Both the position numbers and the translations under genes were made by a program. Under the pieces are notes generated by a model, which worked only from the letters and a program-made list of their open reading frames with translations, did no database searches and was not told the origin of the DNA. A DNA stretch of 64,000 nt, from NCBI RefSeq assembly GCF_039978735.1, contig NZ_JBDWAS010000035.1, positions 62,001-126,000 on the forward strand, read 5' to 3'. This document shows positions 29,573 through 37,490 of the stretch, in pieces (the first letter of the stretch is position 1; the number at the start of each line of letters is the position of its first letter). This DNA is from Maricaulis sp039978735. Its GTDB lineage: Bacteria; Pseudomonadota; Alphaproteobacteria; Caulobacterales; Maricaulaceae.

Positions 29573-30262
29573 TCAGGCGGCTTCGCTTTCGGAGTCGTCC
29601 CCGCCGCCGGTCTTGCCGTCGGCCGAGGCGCTGGCGCTTTCCAGCGCAGCCTCTGCAGCGGCCTTGTCGGCAGCGATTTCAGCCTTGGTGCGGCGCGGAC
29701 GGCGGGTCCGGCGGCGTGCGCCGTCTTCACCATCTTCAGCCTTGGCGTCGGACCTGGCTTCCGGCTTGGCCTCTTCGGCTGCCGGCTTTTCGCCTTCCGG
29801 CGTCACGACACCGAGCGGATCTTCCTTGTCACCGCCCCGGTCGCCCCGGTCGGCCCCGCGCGGCTGGCGCTGACGGCCGCGGCCACGGCGCGGTTCGCGC
29901 TCGCGGTCTCCGCCCTGGTCATTGCCGGATCCATTATTGGAATGGCCGCCATTGGAGCCGTAGGACATGTCGTCATTGTCCTCGTCATCACCATTGGCCT
30001 CGGCATTGTCGCCATTATCGTCCTGGCCCGGCTCGCGCTTGGGCTGGTTGGCCTGGACGATACGGTAATAATGCTCGGCGTGCTGATACAGATTTTCCGC
30101 ACGCACCCGGTCGCCGGCCGACGATGCGTCGCGCGCCAGCTGAAGATACTTGTCGTAGATCTGGGAGGCATTGCCACGGATCTTTACTTCCGGACCGTTG
30201 CTCTCATAGCTGCGGTTAGCCGAATTGCCGGACTTACGTCCTCGACCGCGTTGACGCTTCAT
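29573..30262 (-). CDS. DUF4167 protein, disordered and highly charged
   Basis: A 229-residue protein. The basic N-terminus (MKRQRGRGRKSGNSANRSYE) and the conserved helical segment IYDKYLQLARDASSAGDRVRAENLYQHAEHYYRI identify DUF4167 of alphaproteobacteria. The remaining 150 residues are low complexity: an Asn/Gly/Asp-rich tract, an Arg/Gly-rich RGRGRQRQPRG tract and Ala/Lys/Glu-rich ends. This composition suggests RNA binding or condensate-like behaviour, which is inference. It follows prmC by 214 bp carrying overlapping inverted repeats, and ends at its own terminator. Confidence 0.85.
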   Translation of the reverse strand: MKRQRGRGRKSGNSANRSYESNGPEVKIRGNASQIYDKYLQLARDASSAGDRVRAENLYQHAEHYYRIVQANQPKREPGQDDNGDNAEANGDDEDNDDMSYGSNGGHSNNGSGNDQGGDREREPRRGRGRQRQPRGADRGDRGGDKEDPLGVVTPEGEKPAAEEAKPEARSDAKAEDGEDGARRRTRRPRRTKAEIAADKAAAEAALESASASADGKTGGGDDSESEAA

Positions 30263-30366
30263 ATCGCCTATCCCTGTTTAACAGCGATGCTTATCTAAAC
30301 TGCTGGCTTTGCTGTGCATTTGCAGGTGCAAGCCTGAGCGCCACCGAACACGTTGATCGTCGAATT

Positions 30367-30432
30367 GGCCGGATAATGGCAGGTGGCTCATCCGGCCGCG
30401 CGAGACCCCCGTACTGGCGCGATCCACCTGCC
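30367..30432 (-). promoter_or_regulatory. Two overlapping, mutually exclusive inverted repeats in the DUF4167 leader
   Basis: GGCCGGAT at 30367-30374 pairs with ATCCGGCC at 30390-30397 (8 bp). GGCAGGTGG at 30378-30386 pairs with CCACCTGCC at 30424-30432 (9 bp). Each stem uses an arm located in the loop of the other, and only 3-nt linkers separate the arms, so both are unlikely to form together. An additional CGCGC/GCGCG stem nests in the larger loop. This resembles a conformational switch or attenuator in the 214-bp prmC-DUF4167 gap. I match it to no known riboswitch. Confidence 0.5.
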
Positions 30433-30476
30433 TTGTCGGTGACCCTAGACCGGTGAGCGCGGCATTCCAAGCCCTT

Positions 30477-31436
30477 TTAGCGGTTTTCGCCGTTGTATCC
30501 GATAACCACCCGGTCCTGACCGGCGAGGTCACGCAGGACAGCGCTTCCCGTCAGACCGGCAGCCTGGGCCAGCGCACGGACGGTTGCGCCCTGGTCATAG
30601 CCTATCTCGACCGCCAAGAGACTGTTTTTCTTGAGGATTCGCGGAACGTCACGAAAGATGTCGCGATAGGCGTCCAGGCCGTCCGCGCCGCCATCCAGTG
30701 CCAGCGCCGGCTCGTGATCGCGCACTTCCGGTTCCAGTCCGGCCAGCACATCGGTGACGATGTAGGGCGGATTGGACACGACAATATCGAAGGCCGCGTC
30801 CGCCAGACCGTCCGACCACCGGCCGCGTGCGAAGCGGGTGCGATTCGCCAGACCGCAGCGCCCGGCATTGCCGCGCGCCACGCCAAGCGCCGCATCGGAG
30901 AGATCGATCCCGGTGCCGCGCCAGCCGGGCCGCTCGCTCAGAAGGGCCAGCAGGATGGCGCCCGAGCCGGTGCCCAGATCGAGCAGTTCGGCATCGCCGT
31001 CCGGACAGCGGGCCAGGACCGCCTCGACCAGGGTCTCGGTATCGGCGCGCGGGGTCAGCACATCGGACGTCACCGCCAGATCGAGCGTCCAGAAAGGCTG
31101 GCTGCCCAGAACCTGGCTCAGCGGTTTGCGGGCGAGCCGGTCCCAGGCGAGATCGGCGAGGCTGGCGACGCGCTGCCAGGAGACCAGGGCCGGATCGGCC
31201 AGGGCTTCGGCCAGCGTGGCCGGTGCGAGGACATGGGAGAGCATGTGGCGCGCCTCGATCTCCGCCTCGCCGATCCCGGCGGCGAGCAGACGCTGCACGA
31301 GATCGCGCCGGATATCGGCCAGGCCCAGCCCCTGCCAGGCTTCGCACAGGGGCAGGCCTGGGCGGGCACTCTCCTCGGCTCGGGCCCGCTCGGCCAGGGC
31401 ATCGAAGTCGCTCTGTCCGGATCCGGACCCGCTCAC
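30477..31436 (-). CDS. prmC: PrmC, release factor glutamine methyltransferase
   Basis: A 319-residue SAM-dependent methyltransferase with an N-terminal helical domain (AEIEARHMLSHVL), SAM motif LLDLGTGSGAILLALL and the catalytic NPPY motif (IVVSNPPYIVTDV). PrmC methylates the Gln of the GGQ motif in PrfA and PrfB. The GTG start at 31436 overlaps the upstream hydrolase stop by 4 bp (GTGA). In most bacteria prmC directly follows prfA; here a hydrolase gene lies between them. The first 20 residues are longer than in E. coli PrmC. Confidence 0.93.
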   Translation of the reverse strand: MSGSGSGQSDFDALAERARAEESARPGLPLCEAWQGLGLADIRRDLVQRLLAAGIGEAEIEARHMLSHVLAPATLAEALADPALVSWQRVASLADLAWDRLARKPLSQVLGSQPFWTLDLAVTSDVLTPRADTETLVEAVLARCPDGDAELLDLGTGSGAILLALLSERPGWRGTGIDLSDAALGVARGNAGRCGLANRTRFARGRWSDGLADAAFDIVVSNPPYIVTDVLAGLEPEVRDHEPALALDGGADGLDAYRDIFRDVPRILKKNSLLAVEIGYDQGATVRALAQAAGLTGSAVLRDLAGQDRVVIGYNGENR

Positions 31437-32794
31437 TCGTCCGGCTCCTGCGAGTGCGGCGCGAGCTCGGCATCGCCGTAGGGTCCGTCAAAACCGTAGC
31501 GCGCCGGCCAGTCCGCGAGCAGGCGGAAATAGCCGTCGGCATAACCCATCGTGGTGCGCTCGCCGGCCTCGTCTTCGACAAAGCGCGTGATGCCGTGATC
31601 GACCCCGGGGAACCAGGCAATGTCGATCGGCTGGCCCTCCGACTGCAGTTCCGACAAAAGCGCGCGCGTAGTATCCGCCGGCGCCTCGCGGTCCGCGCCC
31701 GCCAGCACCCAGAGAATGGGTATATCCAGCTGACGCAGGACGGGCATCGGCTCGTACTCCCAGCTCGTGCCGACATCCTCGGCGGCATAGCCGGCCCGGT
31801 ATTCCGCAAGGGGGGTGTGGAGCATCTCGCCGGTGAACTCGCCCTCGATGACATTGAACCAGGCTTCGTGGGCGTAGATCGCCTTGACCCTTTCAAGATC
31901 GGCCAGCCCGTCGGTGAAGCCGGATGCCATGACCCGTCCCGTGATATCGGTGATCGTGCGTGCAGTCTCCAGGACGTCGCCGGAATAGCCGGCCTCGACG
32001 AGGTTTGTCCGTACCTCCTCGCGGTCCTCGGCCAGCGGGCCCTCGGCCAGGCCGAACCCGACCATGAGGAAGTCGGGCTCGCTCATCGTCGCCGCCAGCG
32101 GGGACACCCAGCCGCCCTGGCTTCCGCCGAGATAGCCGGCATCGCCGATACGGTCGCCCGCGACGCGGCGCGCTTCTTCAAAAGCGGCCGCGGCATCTGC
32201 CGCCAGCAGATGGAAGTCCTGGGTGTATTCGCCGGTCGATGCGCCGGTGCCGCGCTTGTCGTAGACAAAGCTGGCCACGCCTTGGGCCGGCAGCAGACGC
32301 TGGTAGTAGGCGTAGTCGAGCGCGCTGTAGCTTTCCGATCCGTGCACGAGAACAGCCAGGGGGAAAGGCCCCTCGCCCGGCGGCAGGATCAGGCGGCCGG
32401 CGAGTTCCACGCCCCCGCCCTGGAAGCGTGTCTCTTCCATCGAGTAGGCGATCCGCTGCGCCGGCCCTTCAAGATGCTCGATCCCGTGGACGGCGATCGT
32501 ATCGTCATCGCAGCCGCCCAGTTCGATCCGCGCCGGATGCGGCTGGTCGCTCCAGCCGTCATTGCCGGACCACACGCCACCGGCATTCTCCGTCAACGTG
32601 CCGGAGCGGCCGTCTATCGTGCGCCAGCGCAGGGTGCCGTCGGGCAGCAATCCGATGTCGAGCACAGCGCCGCTATCCAGCCGGTAGCTGCCGGCATGGC
32701 ACGCCGCCATATCCTCCTGCGCAAGCGCGCCCGGAGCCGTGCCCGCGAGCGCTCCCGTGACCAGAAAGGCCAATACCGGTTTGAAACCTGCCAT
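31433..32794 (-). CDS. Secreted alpha/beta hydrolase
   Basis: A 453-residue protein from the ATG at 32794, chosen because GGAGGA lies 6 bp upstream; an ATG at 32800 would abut that site. It has a signal peptide (MAGFKPVLAFLVTGALAGTAPGALA), a beta-rich N-terminal domain with a disulfide-capable Cys pair, and a C-terminal alpha/beta hydrolase domain with VLVHGSESYSA, the nucleophile elbow GGSQGG, acid in LAGADREAP and His in PGVDHGITR. It resembles serine peptidase/esterase-type hydrolases (DUF-type dienelactone hydrolases). It is inserted between prfA and prmC, overlapping prmC by 4 bp. The substrate is unknown. Confidence 0.8.
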   Translation of the reverse strand: MAGFKPVLAFLVTGALAGTAPGALAQEDMAACHAGSYRLDSGAVLDIGLLPDGTLRWRTIDGRSGTLTENAGGVWSGNDGWSDQPHPARIELGGCDDDTIAVHGIEHLEGPAQRIAYSMEETRFQGGGVELAGRLILPPGEGPFPLAVLVHGSESYSALDYAYYQRLLPAQGVASFVYDKRGTGASTGEYTQDFHLLAADAAAAFEEARRVAGDRIGDAGYLGGSQGGWVSPLAATMSEPDFLMVGFGLAEGPLAEDREEVRTNLVEAGYSGDVLETARTITDITGRVMASGFTDGLADLERVKAIYAHEAWFNVIEGEFTGEMLHTPLAEYRAGYAAEDVGTSWEYEPMPVLRQLDIPILWVLAGADREAPADTTRALLSELQSEGQPIDIAWFPGVDHGITRFVEDEAGERTTMGYADGYFRLLADWPARYGFDGPYGDAELAPHSQEPDE

Positions 32795-32862
32795 GCGCAT
32801 TCCTCCAATGTCCGAAGCCTTAACATTGGAGGCCGGAGCGTCCGCGCCAAATTTAAATTGGT

Positions 32863-33933
32863 TCACGAATCTTCCAGCGCCGCCAGGCGGGCGGCCTGGT
32901 CTTCCGCGATCAGGGCGGAGATCACCTCGTCCAGCTCGTCGCCGGCGACGATCTGGTCCAGCTTGTAGAGGGTGAGGTTGATGCGGTGGTCGGAGACCCG
33001 GCCCTGCGGATAGTTGTAGGTGCGGATGCGTTCGGAACGGTCGCCGGAACCGATCTGGCCCTTGCGCTCGGCGGCGCGTTCGGCCGCGGCGGCCTCGCGC
33101 TGCATGTCGTAGAGCTTGGCCTTGAGGAGTTCCTGGGCGCGGGCGCGGTTCTGGTGCTGGGACTTCTCGGCGCACACCACCATGATGCCGGTCGGCAGGT
33201 GCGTCATGCGCACGGCGGACTCGGTCTTGTTGACGTGCTGGCCACCGGCCCCGGAGGCACGCATCGTGTCGACGCGGACCTCGCTCATGTCGAGGTCGAA
33301 ATCCACCTCTTCCGGCTTCGGCATGATCGCCACCGTGGCGGCGGAGGTGTGGATGCGGCCCTGGCTTTCCGTCGCCGGCACGCGCTGCACACGGTGCACG
33401 CCACTTTCGAATTTCAGCCGCCCGAACACGCCATTGCCGGAGACCTGGGCGATGACTTCCTTGTAGCCGCCATGCTCGCCTTCCGAGGCCGAGACCAGCT
33501 CCCAGCTCCAGCCGCGCAGCTGGGCGTAGCGCTGGTACATGGCATAGAGATCGCCGGCGAACAGCGCCGCCTCGTCGCCGCCGGTACCGGCGCGGATCTC
33601 GATCAGCGCGTCGGCGCTGTCATCCTTGTCCTTGGGCAGGAGCAGCAGCGACATCTCGTGCTCGAGCTCGGGCAGGCGCTCCTTGAGGGCGTAGTATTCC
33701 TCGCGCGCCATGTCGGCCATTTCCGCGTCGCCGCCCTCCATCATCTCGGCGAGGTCGTCGAGTTCGGCGCGCGCGGCCCTCAGCTCGCTGGCCTTCTCGG
33801 CCACCGGCTTCAGCTCGGCGTGCTCCTTGGAGAGCTTGACGATTTCATCGGGATCGCCCGCGGCGCCCAGGCGGGCTTCCACCTGTTCGAACCGGTCGAT
33901 CACCTGGGAGAGTCGGGCTTCGGGTGCGTGCAT
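32863..33933 (-). CDS. prfA: PrfA, peptide chain release factor 1
   Basis: A 356-residue class I release factor. The GGQ motif at residues 230-232 (GAGGQHVNKTESAVR) catalyses peptidyl-tRNA hydrolysis and the stop-codon recognition region is in domain 2. The N-terminal helical domain and C-terminal RIRTYNYPQGRVSDHRINLTLYKLD are typical of RF1. It recognises UAA and UAG. It is the first gene of the prfA-hydrolase-prmC group on the minus strand; 68 bp separate it from the hydrolase. Confidence 0.96.
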   Translation of the reverse strand: MHAPEARLSQVIDRFEQVEARLGAAGDPDEIVKLSKEHAELKPVAEKASELRAARAELDDLAEMMEGGDAEMADMAREEYYALKERLPELEHEMSLLLLPKDKDDSADALIEIRAGTGGDEAALFAGDLYAMYQRYAQLRGWSWELVSASEGEHGGYKEVIAQVSGNGVFGRLKFESGVHRVQRVPATESQGRIHTSAATVAIMPKPEEVDFDLDMSEVRVDTMRASGAGGQHVNKTESAVRMTHLPTGIMVVCAEKSQHQNRARAQELLKAKLYDMQREAAAAERAAERKGQIGSGDRSERIRTYNYPQGRVSDHRINLTLYKLDQIVAGDELDEVISALIAEDQAARLAALEDS

Positions 33934-34012
33934 GGGCGGATAGATAGCTGGAAAGGGCGAAATACGGAATGCGCGACTAGCAGATCGCCATGGATTGCGC
34001 TTTCATGCCGGC

Positions 34013-34723
34013 ATGGGGAGAGGAAGTTTGGTCTTCGTGCATTGGGTCCTGCCGCTCGCGGTCATCGCCGCAGCCTGTGCTGCCTATGGCTATGCCCGGT
34101 GGCTGGAGGGCGACCCGGACCGGTTTGCCGGCGATTCCCGGCTCGCCGCAGCCCTTGCCTGCACCGTCGACGACATGTGGGTCCATCACGAGGAAAGCGA
34201 GCGGGTCGCTGCGATGGGCGATCTGCTGGACGAGGATGATGAACCGCCTGCCGGTCTTGTCGACGCGGCAGAAGCCGGCGACCGGGACGCCATGTACACG
34301 CTGGCCATTGCGTTCCTGTCGGGCATGGGCGACGACGATATCGGGATGGCGTGGCTGAGACGCGCCGCTGACGCCGGCCAGCCTGCCGCGCAGTTCGAGC
34401 TGGGCTCCACTTATATCTACGGATACCAGGGCACGTCTCCCGATCGCCAGACGGGGCTGGACTGGTGGCAGCGTGCCGCAAGCGGTGGCGAGGCCTACGC
34501 GCAGTACTCGCTGGCGCGGCTCACCTGGAACTCACTCGACAGCGCCCGCCGACGCGCCGCGCCGGAGCATATGCTCGACGCGGCCGGCCAGTGTTTTCCA
34601 TCGGCCATGCGCTATCTGGCCCGCAACAGCGGCGCCCGCATCCCGGTCAGTCCGGAGCAGGCGCGCTGGCTGGAAAACCGGGTTGCCCAGTACGACAACC
34701 GCGGCGGCAACCTGATGGCCTGA
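34013..34723 (+). CDS. Sel1-repeat membrane-anchored protein
   Basis: A 236-residue protein from the ATG at 34013; a TTG at 34028 with a better-placed GGAGAGGAAG is an alternative. Residues about 9-27 form one membrane segment or uncleaved signal (VHWVLPLAVIAAACAAYGYA). The body has Sel1-like repeats: AAEAGDRDAMYTLAIAFLSG, WLRRAADAGQPAAQFELGS and WWQRAASGGEAYAQYSLARL. Sel1 repeats are protein-interaction scaffolds, often periplasmic in alphaproteobacteria. It is divergent from prfA. The binding partner is unknown. Confidence 0.7.
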   Translation: MGRGSLVFVHWVLPLAVIAAACAAYGYARWLEGDPDRFAGDSRLAAALACTVDDMWVHHEESERVAAMGDLLDEDDEPPAGLVDAAEAGDRDAMYTLAIAFLSGMGDDDIGMAWLRRAADAGQPAAQFELGSTYIYGYQGTSPDRQTGLDWWQRAASGGEAYAQYSLARLTWNSLDSARRRAAPEHMLDAAGQCFPSAMRYLARNSGARIPVSPEQARWLENRVAQYDNRGGNLMA

Positions 34724-34738
34724 GCCCGCCTGCGCCTG

Positions 34739-35155
34739 TCACATCACCGCAATCACATTGCGCACCGTCATCACGACCAGCACGATCGAGGACGCCATGA
34801 AGACGGCGAAGCGGACGGGGACGAAATTCCACAGGGCCTGGATCAGCGAGTGGAGGATGCGCAGCGCGACATAGCCCCAGGCGAGCATGATGTTCAGCTC
34901 GTCGGCAACGCCGACCAGATGGCCATAGATGCACAGCACGTAGAAGATCAGCGGCTGCTCGTGCAGGTGATTATAGTTGTCGGCAATGCGCTGCACCTCG
35001 ACCGGCAGGGCGTCGAGATCGCCCTTGCGCTGGATCTTCGTCGCGTCGATCCCGGCCTTCTGCATGGCCGGCAGGCGCGTGGCATACATCCACAGCCACA
35101 TCACCAGCGTCCAAGCGACGAGTGCGAGCACAGGCGTCATGATGGATTGAAACAT
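34739..35155 (-). CDS. MAPEG-family membrane protein
   Basis: A 138-residue protein from the ATG at 35155, which has GGGGGAGGA upstream. Four hydrophobic segments are visible (PVLALVAWTLVMWLWMYA, PLIFYVLCIYGHLV, IMLAWGYVALRILHSLIQ, FAVFMASSIVLVVMTVRN) with the MAPEG-like NYNHLHEQPLIFY and ALRILHSL segments. MAPEG proteins include glutathione S-transferases and related membrane enzymes; bacterial members are mostly uncharacterised. It is convergent with the Sel1 gene. Confidence 0.8.
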   Translation of the reverse strand: MFQSIMTPVLALVAWTLVMWLWMYATRLPAMQKAGIDATKIQRKGDLDALPVEVQRIADNYNHLHEQPLIFYVLCIYGHLVGVADELNIMLAWGYVALRILHSLIQALWNFVPVRFAVFMASSIVLVVMTVRNVIAVM

Positions 35156-35371
35156 CGGCGTCCTCCCCCGGTTGTGTTTTCGCGAGATTAGGGCGAACCG
35201 GGCCGGCCGCGCGACAGAAATCGCAAGCCGGCGCAAACGTGCCTCAAAAGTCACACCCCGCAGCGATCCAACCTCACCGTGTCGATTTCGTCTTGAACGC
35301 GAGCGCGGGCGGCGTCATAAGCCGCCTCCCGATCAACACCCGCCCGCGAACGGGCGCGCAAAAGAGAGACG

Positions 35372-35467
35372 ATGATGAACGCAGTTCAGACCGCATATCG
35401 CCTCCCCGGTTCGGCCTTCTGGCCGGCCGTGACTGCGCGCGCGGAAGGGTCCGCGATCACCTGGTAG
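35372..35467 (+). CDS. Possible 31-residue leader peptide upstream of rtcB
   Basis: A tandem ATG at 35372/35375 preceded by AAAGAGAGAC opens a 31-codon frame (MMNAVQTAYRLPG... ending ITW) that stops at 35465-35467, followed 28 bp later by a strong terminator. It has no runs of a single amino acid, so classic ribosome-mediated attenuation is not obvious. It could encode a small protein, act as a leader ORF, or be chance. Confidence 0.3.
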   Translation: MMNAVQTAYRLPGSAFWPAVTARAEGSAITW

Positions 35468-35495
35468 ACTGCCCCCCAACAGTCCCGGTGACCCG

Positions 35496-35527
35496 CCCTC
35501 CCGAGCGTTGCTCGCGGAGGGTTTTTT
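35496..35527 (+). terminator. Strong Rho-independent terminator before rtcB
   Basis: CCCTCC (35496-35501) pairs with GGAGGG (35516-35521), extended by GAGC/GCTC inside, followed by six T residues. No full-length plus-strand gene lies upstream within 770 bp, so it must end a short transcript or attenuate rtcB. Confidence 0.88.
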
Positions 35528-35577
35528 CGTTCCGGCCACGGCTCTCTCTCCCCCAGCGGCCGGCCGGAACCCTGCCC

Positions 35578-35610
35578 GGGAGGGTGCGTGCCCCCAACAC
35601 GCACCCTCCC
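35578..35610 (+). repeat. Perfect 13-bp hairpin in the rtcB leader
   Basis: GGGAGGGTGCGTG (35578-35590) and CACGCACCCTCCC (35598-35610) are exact reverse complements with a CCCCCAA loop. The G-rich 5' arm is also complementary to the CCCTCC arm of the terminator at 35496, so the two could compete. Confidence 0.7.
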
Positions 35611-35691
35611 AATTCGGGCCCAATTCCGGGGCCGGACACATCACAACGAGAAAAGAGAAAGGTCCCGCAGGTGCTGCGGGATGGACGAACC

Positions 35692-36903
35692 ATGTCTGTG
35701 CAATTTGAAGCCATCGAGACCCGTTCCGGCACGATCAAGGCCTGGACCCGCGGCGTTCCCGTCGAGGATGCGGCCATCGAGCAATTGCGCAATGTCGCCG
35801 GCCTGCCCTTCGTGCACAGCCACGTCGCGGCCATGCCGGACGTGCATTTCGGACGCGGCGCGACGGTCGGCTCGGTGATCCCCACCAAGGGCGCGATCAT
35901 TCCCGCCGCGGTCGGCGTGGATATCGGTTGCGGCATGATGGCGGTGCGCACCAGCCTGAAGGCCGCGCACCTGCCCGACAGCCTGAAGGCCACCCGCGAC
36001 GCCATCGAACGCGCCGTGCCGGTGGGCAATGGCAAGGGCGGCGATCACCGGATCAATCCGGCCTCGGTGGAGACGCAGCTGAAGGCCTCCGGCCTGATGG
36101 AACGTCTGGCCGTGATCAAGGCGAAGCACCGCAAGATCGGCACCCACAAGGTGGACGGTCAGCTGGGCACGCTGGGCGGCGGCAACCACTTCATCGAACT
36201 GTGCCTCGACGAGGCCGGCGCGGTGTGGGTGATGCTGCACTCGGGATCGCGCGGCACCGGCAACATGATCGGCACCTATTTCATCGAGCGGGCCCGCGAG
36301 GAACTCGCCCGCCGGGTGCTGGACTTCCATGTGCCGGACAAGGACCTCGCCTTCTTCCTGGAGGGCGAGCCCCTGTTCGACGATTATGTCGAGGCCGTCG
36401 GCTGGGCGCAGGATTATGCCCGCGAGAACCGCGAAGCGATGATGATGCGCGTCCTCGGCGCGCTGCGCACCACGCTGGGCCGGTTCAAGACCGACAAGGC
36501 CGCGGTGAACTGCCACCACAATTATGTGGAGCAGGAACACCATTTCGGCGCCAATGTCTGGCTGACCCGGAAGGGCGCGGTCTCGGCCCGCGAAGGCGAG
36601 CTGGGGATCATCCCCGGCTCGATGGGCGCGCGCTCCTTCATCGTGCGCGGCAAGGGTGCGGCAGACAGTTTCTGCTCCTGCTCCCACGGAGCCGGGCGGA
36701 CCATGTCGCGCTCGAAGGCCCGCCAAGCCTTCACCCTGGACGATCACCGCAAGGCGACGGACGGGGTGGAGTGCCGCAAGGATGCCGGCGTCATCGACGA
36801 AACGCCGATGGCCTACAAGGACATCGACGCCGTCATGGCGGCCCAGTCCGACCTGGTGGAGGTGGTCCACACGCTCAAGCAGGTGGTCTGCGTGAAGGGG
36901 TAG
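35692..36903 (+). CDS. rtcB: RtcB, RNA-splicing/repair ligase
   Basis: A 403-residue RtcB ligase. Metal-ligand and active-site segments are visible: VGVDIGCGM, TLGGGNHFIELC, LHSGSRGTGN, and CSCSHGAGRTMSR with His332 as the expected guanylylated residue (His337 in E. coli). RtcB joins 2',3'-cyclic phosphate and 5'-OH RNA ends, repairing cleaved tRNAs and rRNA. No RtcA, RtcR or archease gene is adjacent. It is followed 41 bp later by a small basic protein with its own ribosome binding site, so the two probably form an operon. An 8-bp hairpin lies immediately before the start. Confidence 0.93.
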   Translation: MSVQFEAIETRSGTIKAWTRGVPVEDAAIEQLRNVAGLPFVHSHVAAMPDVHFGRGATVGSVIPTKGAIIPAAVGVDIGCGMMAVRTSLKAAHLPDSLKATRDAIERAVPVGNGKGGDHRINPASVETQLKASGLMERLAVIKAKHRKIGTHKVDGQLGTLGGGNHFIELCLDEAGAVWVMLHSGSRGTGNMIGTYFIERAREELARRVLDFHVPDKDLAFFLEGEPLFDDYVEAVGWAQDYARENREAMMMRVLGALRTTLGRFKTDKAAVNCHHNYVEQEHHFGANVWLTRKGAVSAREGELGIIPGSMGARSFIVRGKGAADSFCSCSHGAGRTMSRSKARQAFTLDDHRKATDGVECRKDAGVIDETPMAYKDIDAVMAAQSDLVEVVHTLKQVVCVKG

Positions 36904-36944
36904 GGCCTTGCGGCCCTGCCCCACACCGCCCGGGAGGACATCTC

Positions 36945-37430
36945 ATGCGCAAGGACATGTTCAAGGTGATCGTCGAGCGGCCGCGGGCCGGCTGGCGCAC
37001 GCAGAAACTGGCGCGCGGCAAGCTGGACCGGGCCGGCGACCTCCTGCCGAAAAAGCAGGGCCTGCGCCGCCAGCACAAGGAGAACGGCACCCATTCCAAA
37101 TGGCTGAACGAGAATCTCGCCCCGCTGCGCCGCTTCCTGGAGAAACAGGTCGGCCGGCCCTGGAACAAGGTGCATGCCGAGATCTGCGAGCATCTCGATC
37201 CCGGCCACACGGTGAAGCAGCACGTGCTGGAGCATCTCGACGACTTCGTCAGCAAGCCCTGTCTCGGCCGCGAGGGCGAATGGCTCTGGCCGGGCCGTTT
37301 CCATGTATGCCGGTACGAACCGCCGGCCGGGCGGCTATACGTCCACCCGGTCGACGGCCTCCTGAAACGCTGGAAGCTGAAGACAGGCGAAGCCCCGCGG
37401 CGCGACGGCCGGCTGCCGAAACGGCGCTAG
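36945..37430 (+). CDS. RtcB-linked basic protein of unknown function
   Basis: A 161-residue protein from the ATG at 36945, with GGGAGGA 6-7 bp upstream. It is rich in Lys/Arg and has the conserved-looking blocks RPRAGWRTQKLARGK, NENLAPLRRFLEKQVGRPW, KVHAEICEHL and VKQHVLEHLDDFVSKP, then an aromatic C-terminal part. Three Cys and several His are present but form no recognisable zinc motif. I recall no characterised homologue. The composition and linkage to rtcB suggest an RNA- or ribosome-associated role, which is inference. A covarying palindrome begins 14 bp after the stop. Confidence 0.7.
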   Translation: MRKDMFKVIVERPRAGWRTQKLARGKLDRAGDLLPKKQGLRRQHKENGTHSKWLNENLAPLRRFLEKQVGRPWNKVHAEICEHLDPGHTVKQHVLEHLDDFVSKPCLGREGEWLWPGRFHVCRYEPPAGRLYVHPVDGLLKRWKLKTGEAPRRDGRLPKRR

Positions 37431-37444
37431 CCTTTTGAGTGGCC

Positions 37445-37489
37445 GCATTTTCGAACCGCAGAACCGGTTCCCACTTCTGCTGAAAATGC
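37445..37489 (+). repeat. 45-nt covarying intergenic palindrome, copy 3
   Basis: Outer stem GCATTTTC/GAAAATGC, then GAACC, inner stem GCAGAA/TTCTGC and loop CCGGTTCCCAC. It lies between the RtcB-linked gene and the convergent ABA4-like gene, ending 1 bp before the stop codon of the latter. Confidence 0.88.
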
Positions 37490-37490
37490 C

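Larger units (their letters stand above)
35156..35691. promoter_or_regulatory. MAPEG-rtcB intergenic region, long structured rtcB leader
   Basis: This 536-bp gap contains, in order, hairpins GGCGGC/GCCGCC (about 35307-35325) and GCCCG/CGGGC, a 31-codon ORF (35372-35467), a GACTG/CAGTC hairpin, a strong terminator (35496-35527), a perfect 13-bp hairpin (35578-35610) and an 8-bp hairpin 11 nt before the rtcB start (35663-35681). The arrangement suggests that rtcB expression is conditional on readthrough or that a separate short transcript is made. I recognise no named RNA family. Confidence 0.5.

Noticed and set aside
30367..30432. Overlapping stems considered as a SAM-II riboswitch or the SRP RNA
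   Set aside because: The conserved core sequences of those RNAs are absent, and the 3-nt linkers do not fit a stable H-type pseudoknot.
30827..32968. A 713-codon plus-strand open frame opposite prmC and the hydrolase
   Set aside because: It spans two clear genes and their junction, is Arg/Pro-rich and has no family similarity.
35928..36944. Long open frame running from inside rtcB into the RtcB-linked gene
   Set aside because: The upstream part is out of frame with rtcB. The real start is the ATG at 36945 with a good ribosome binding site.
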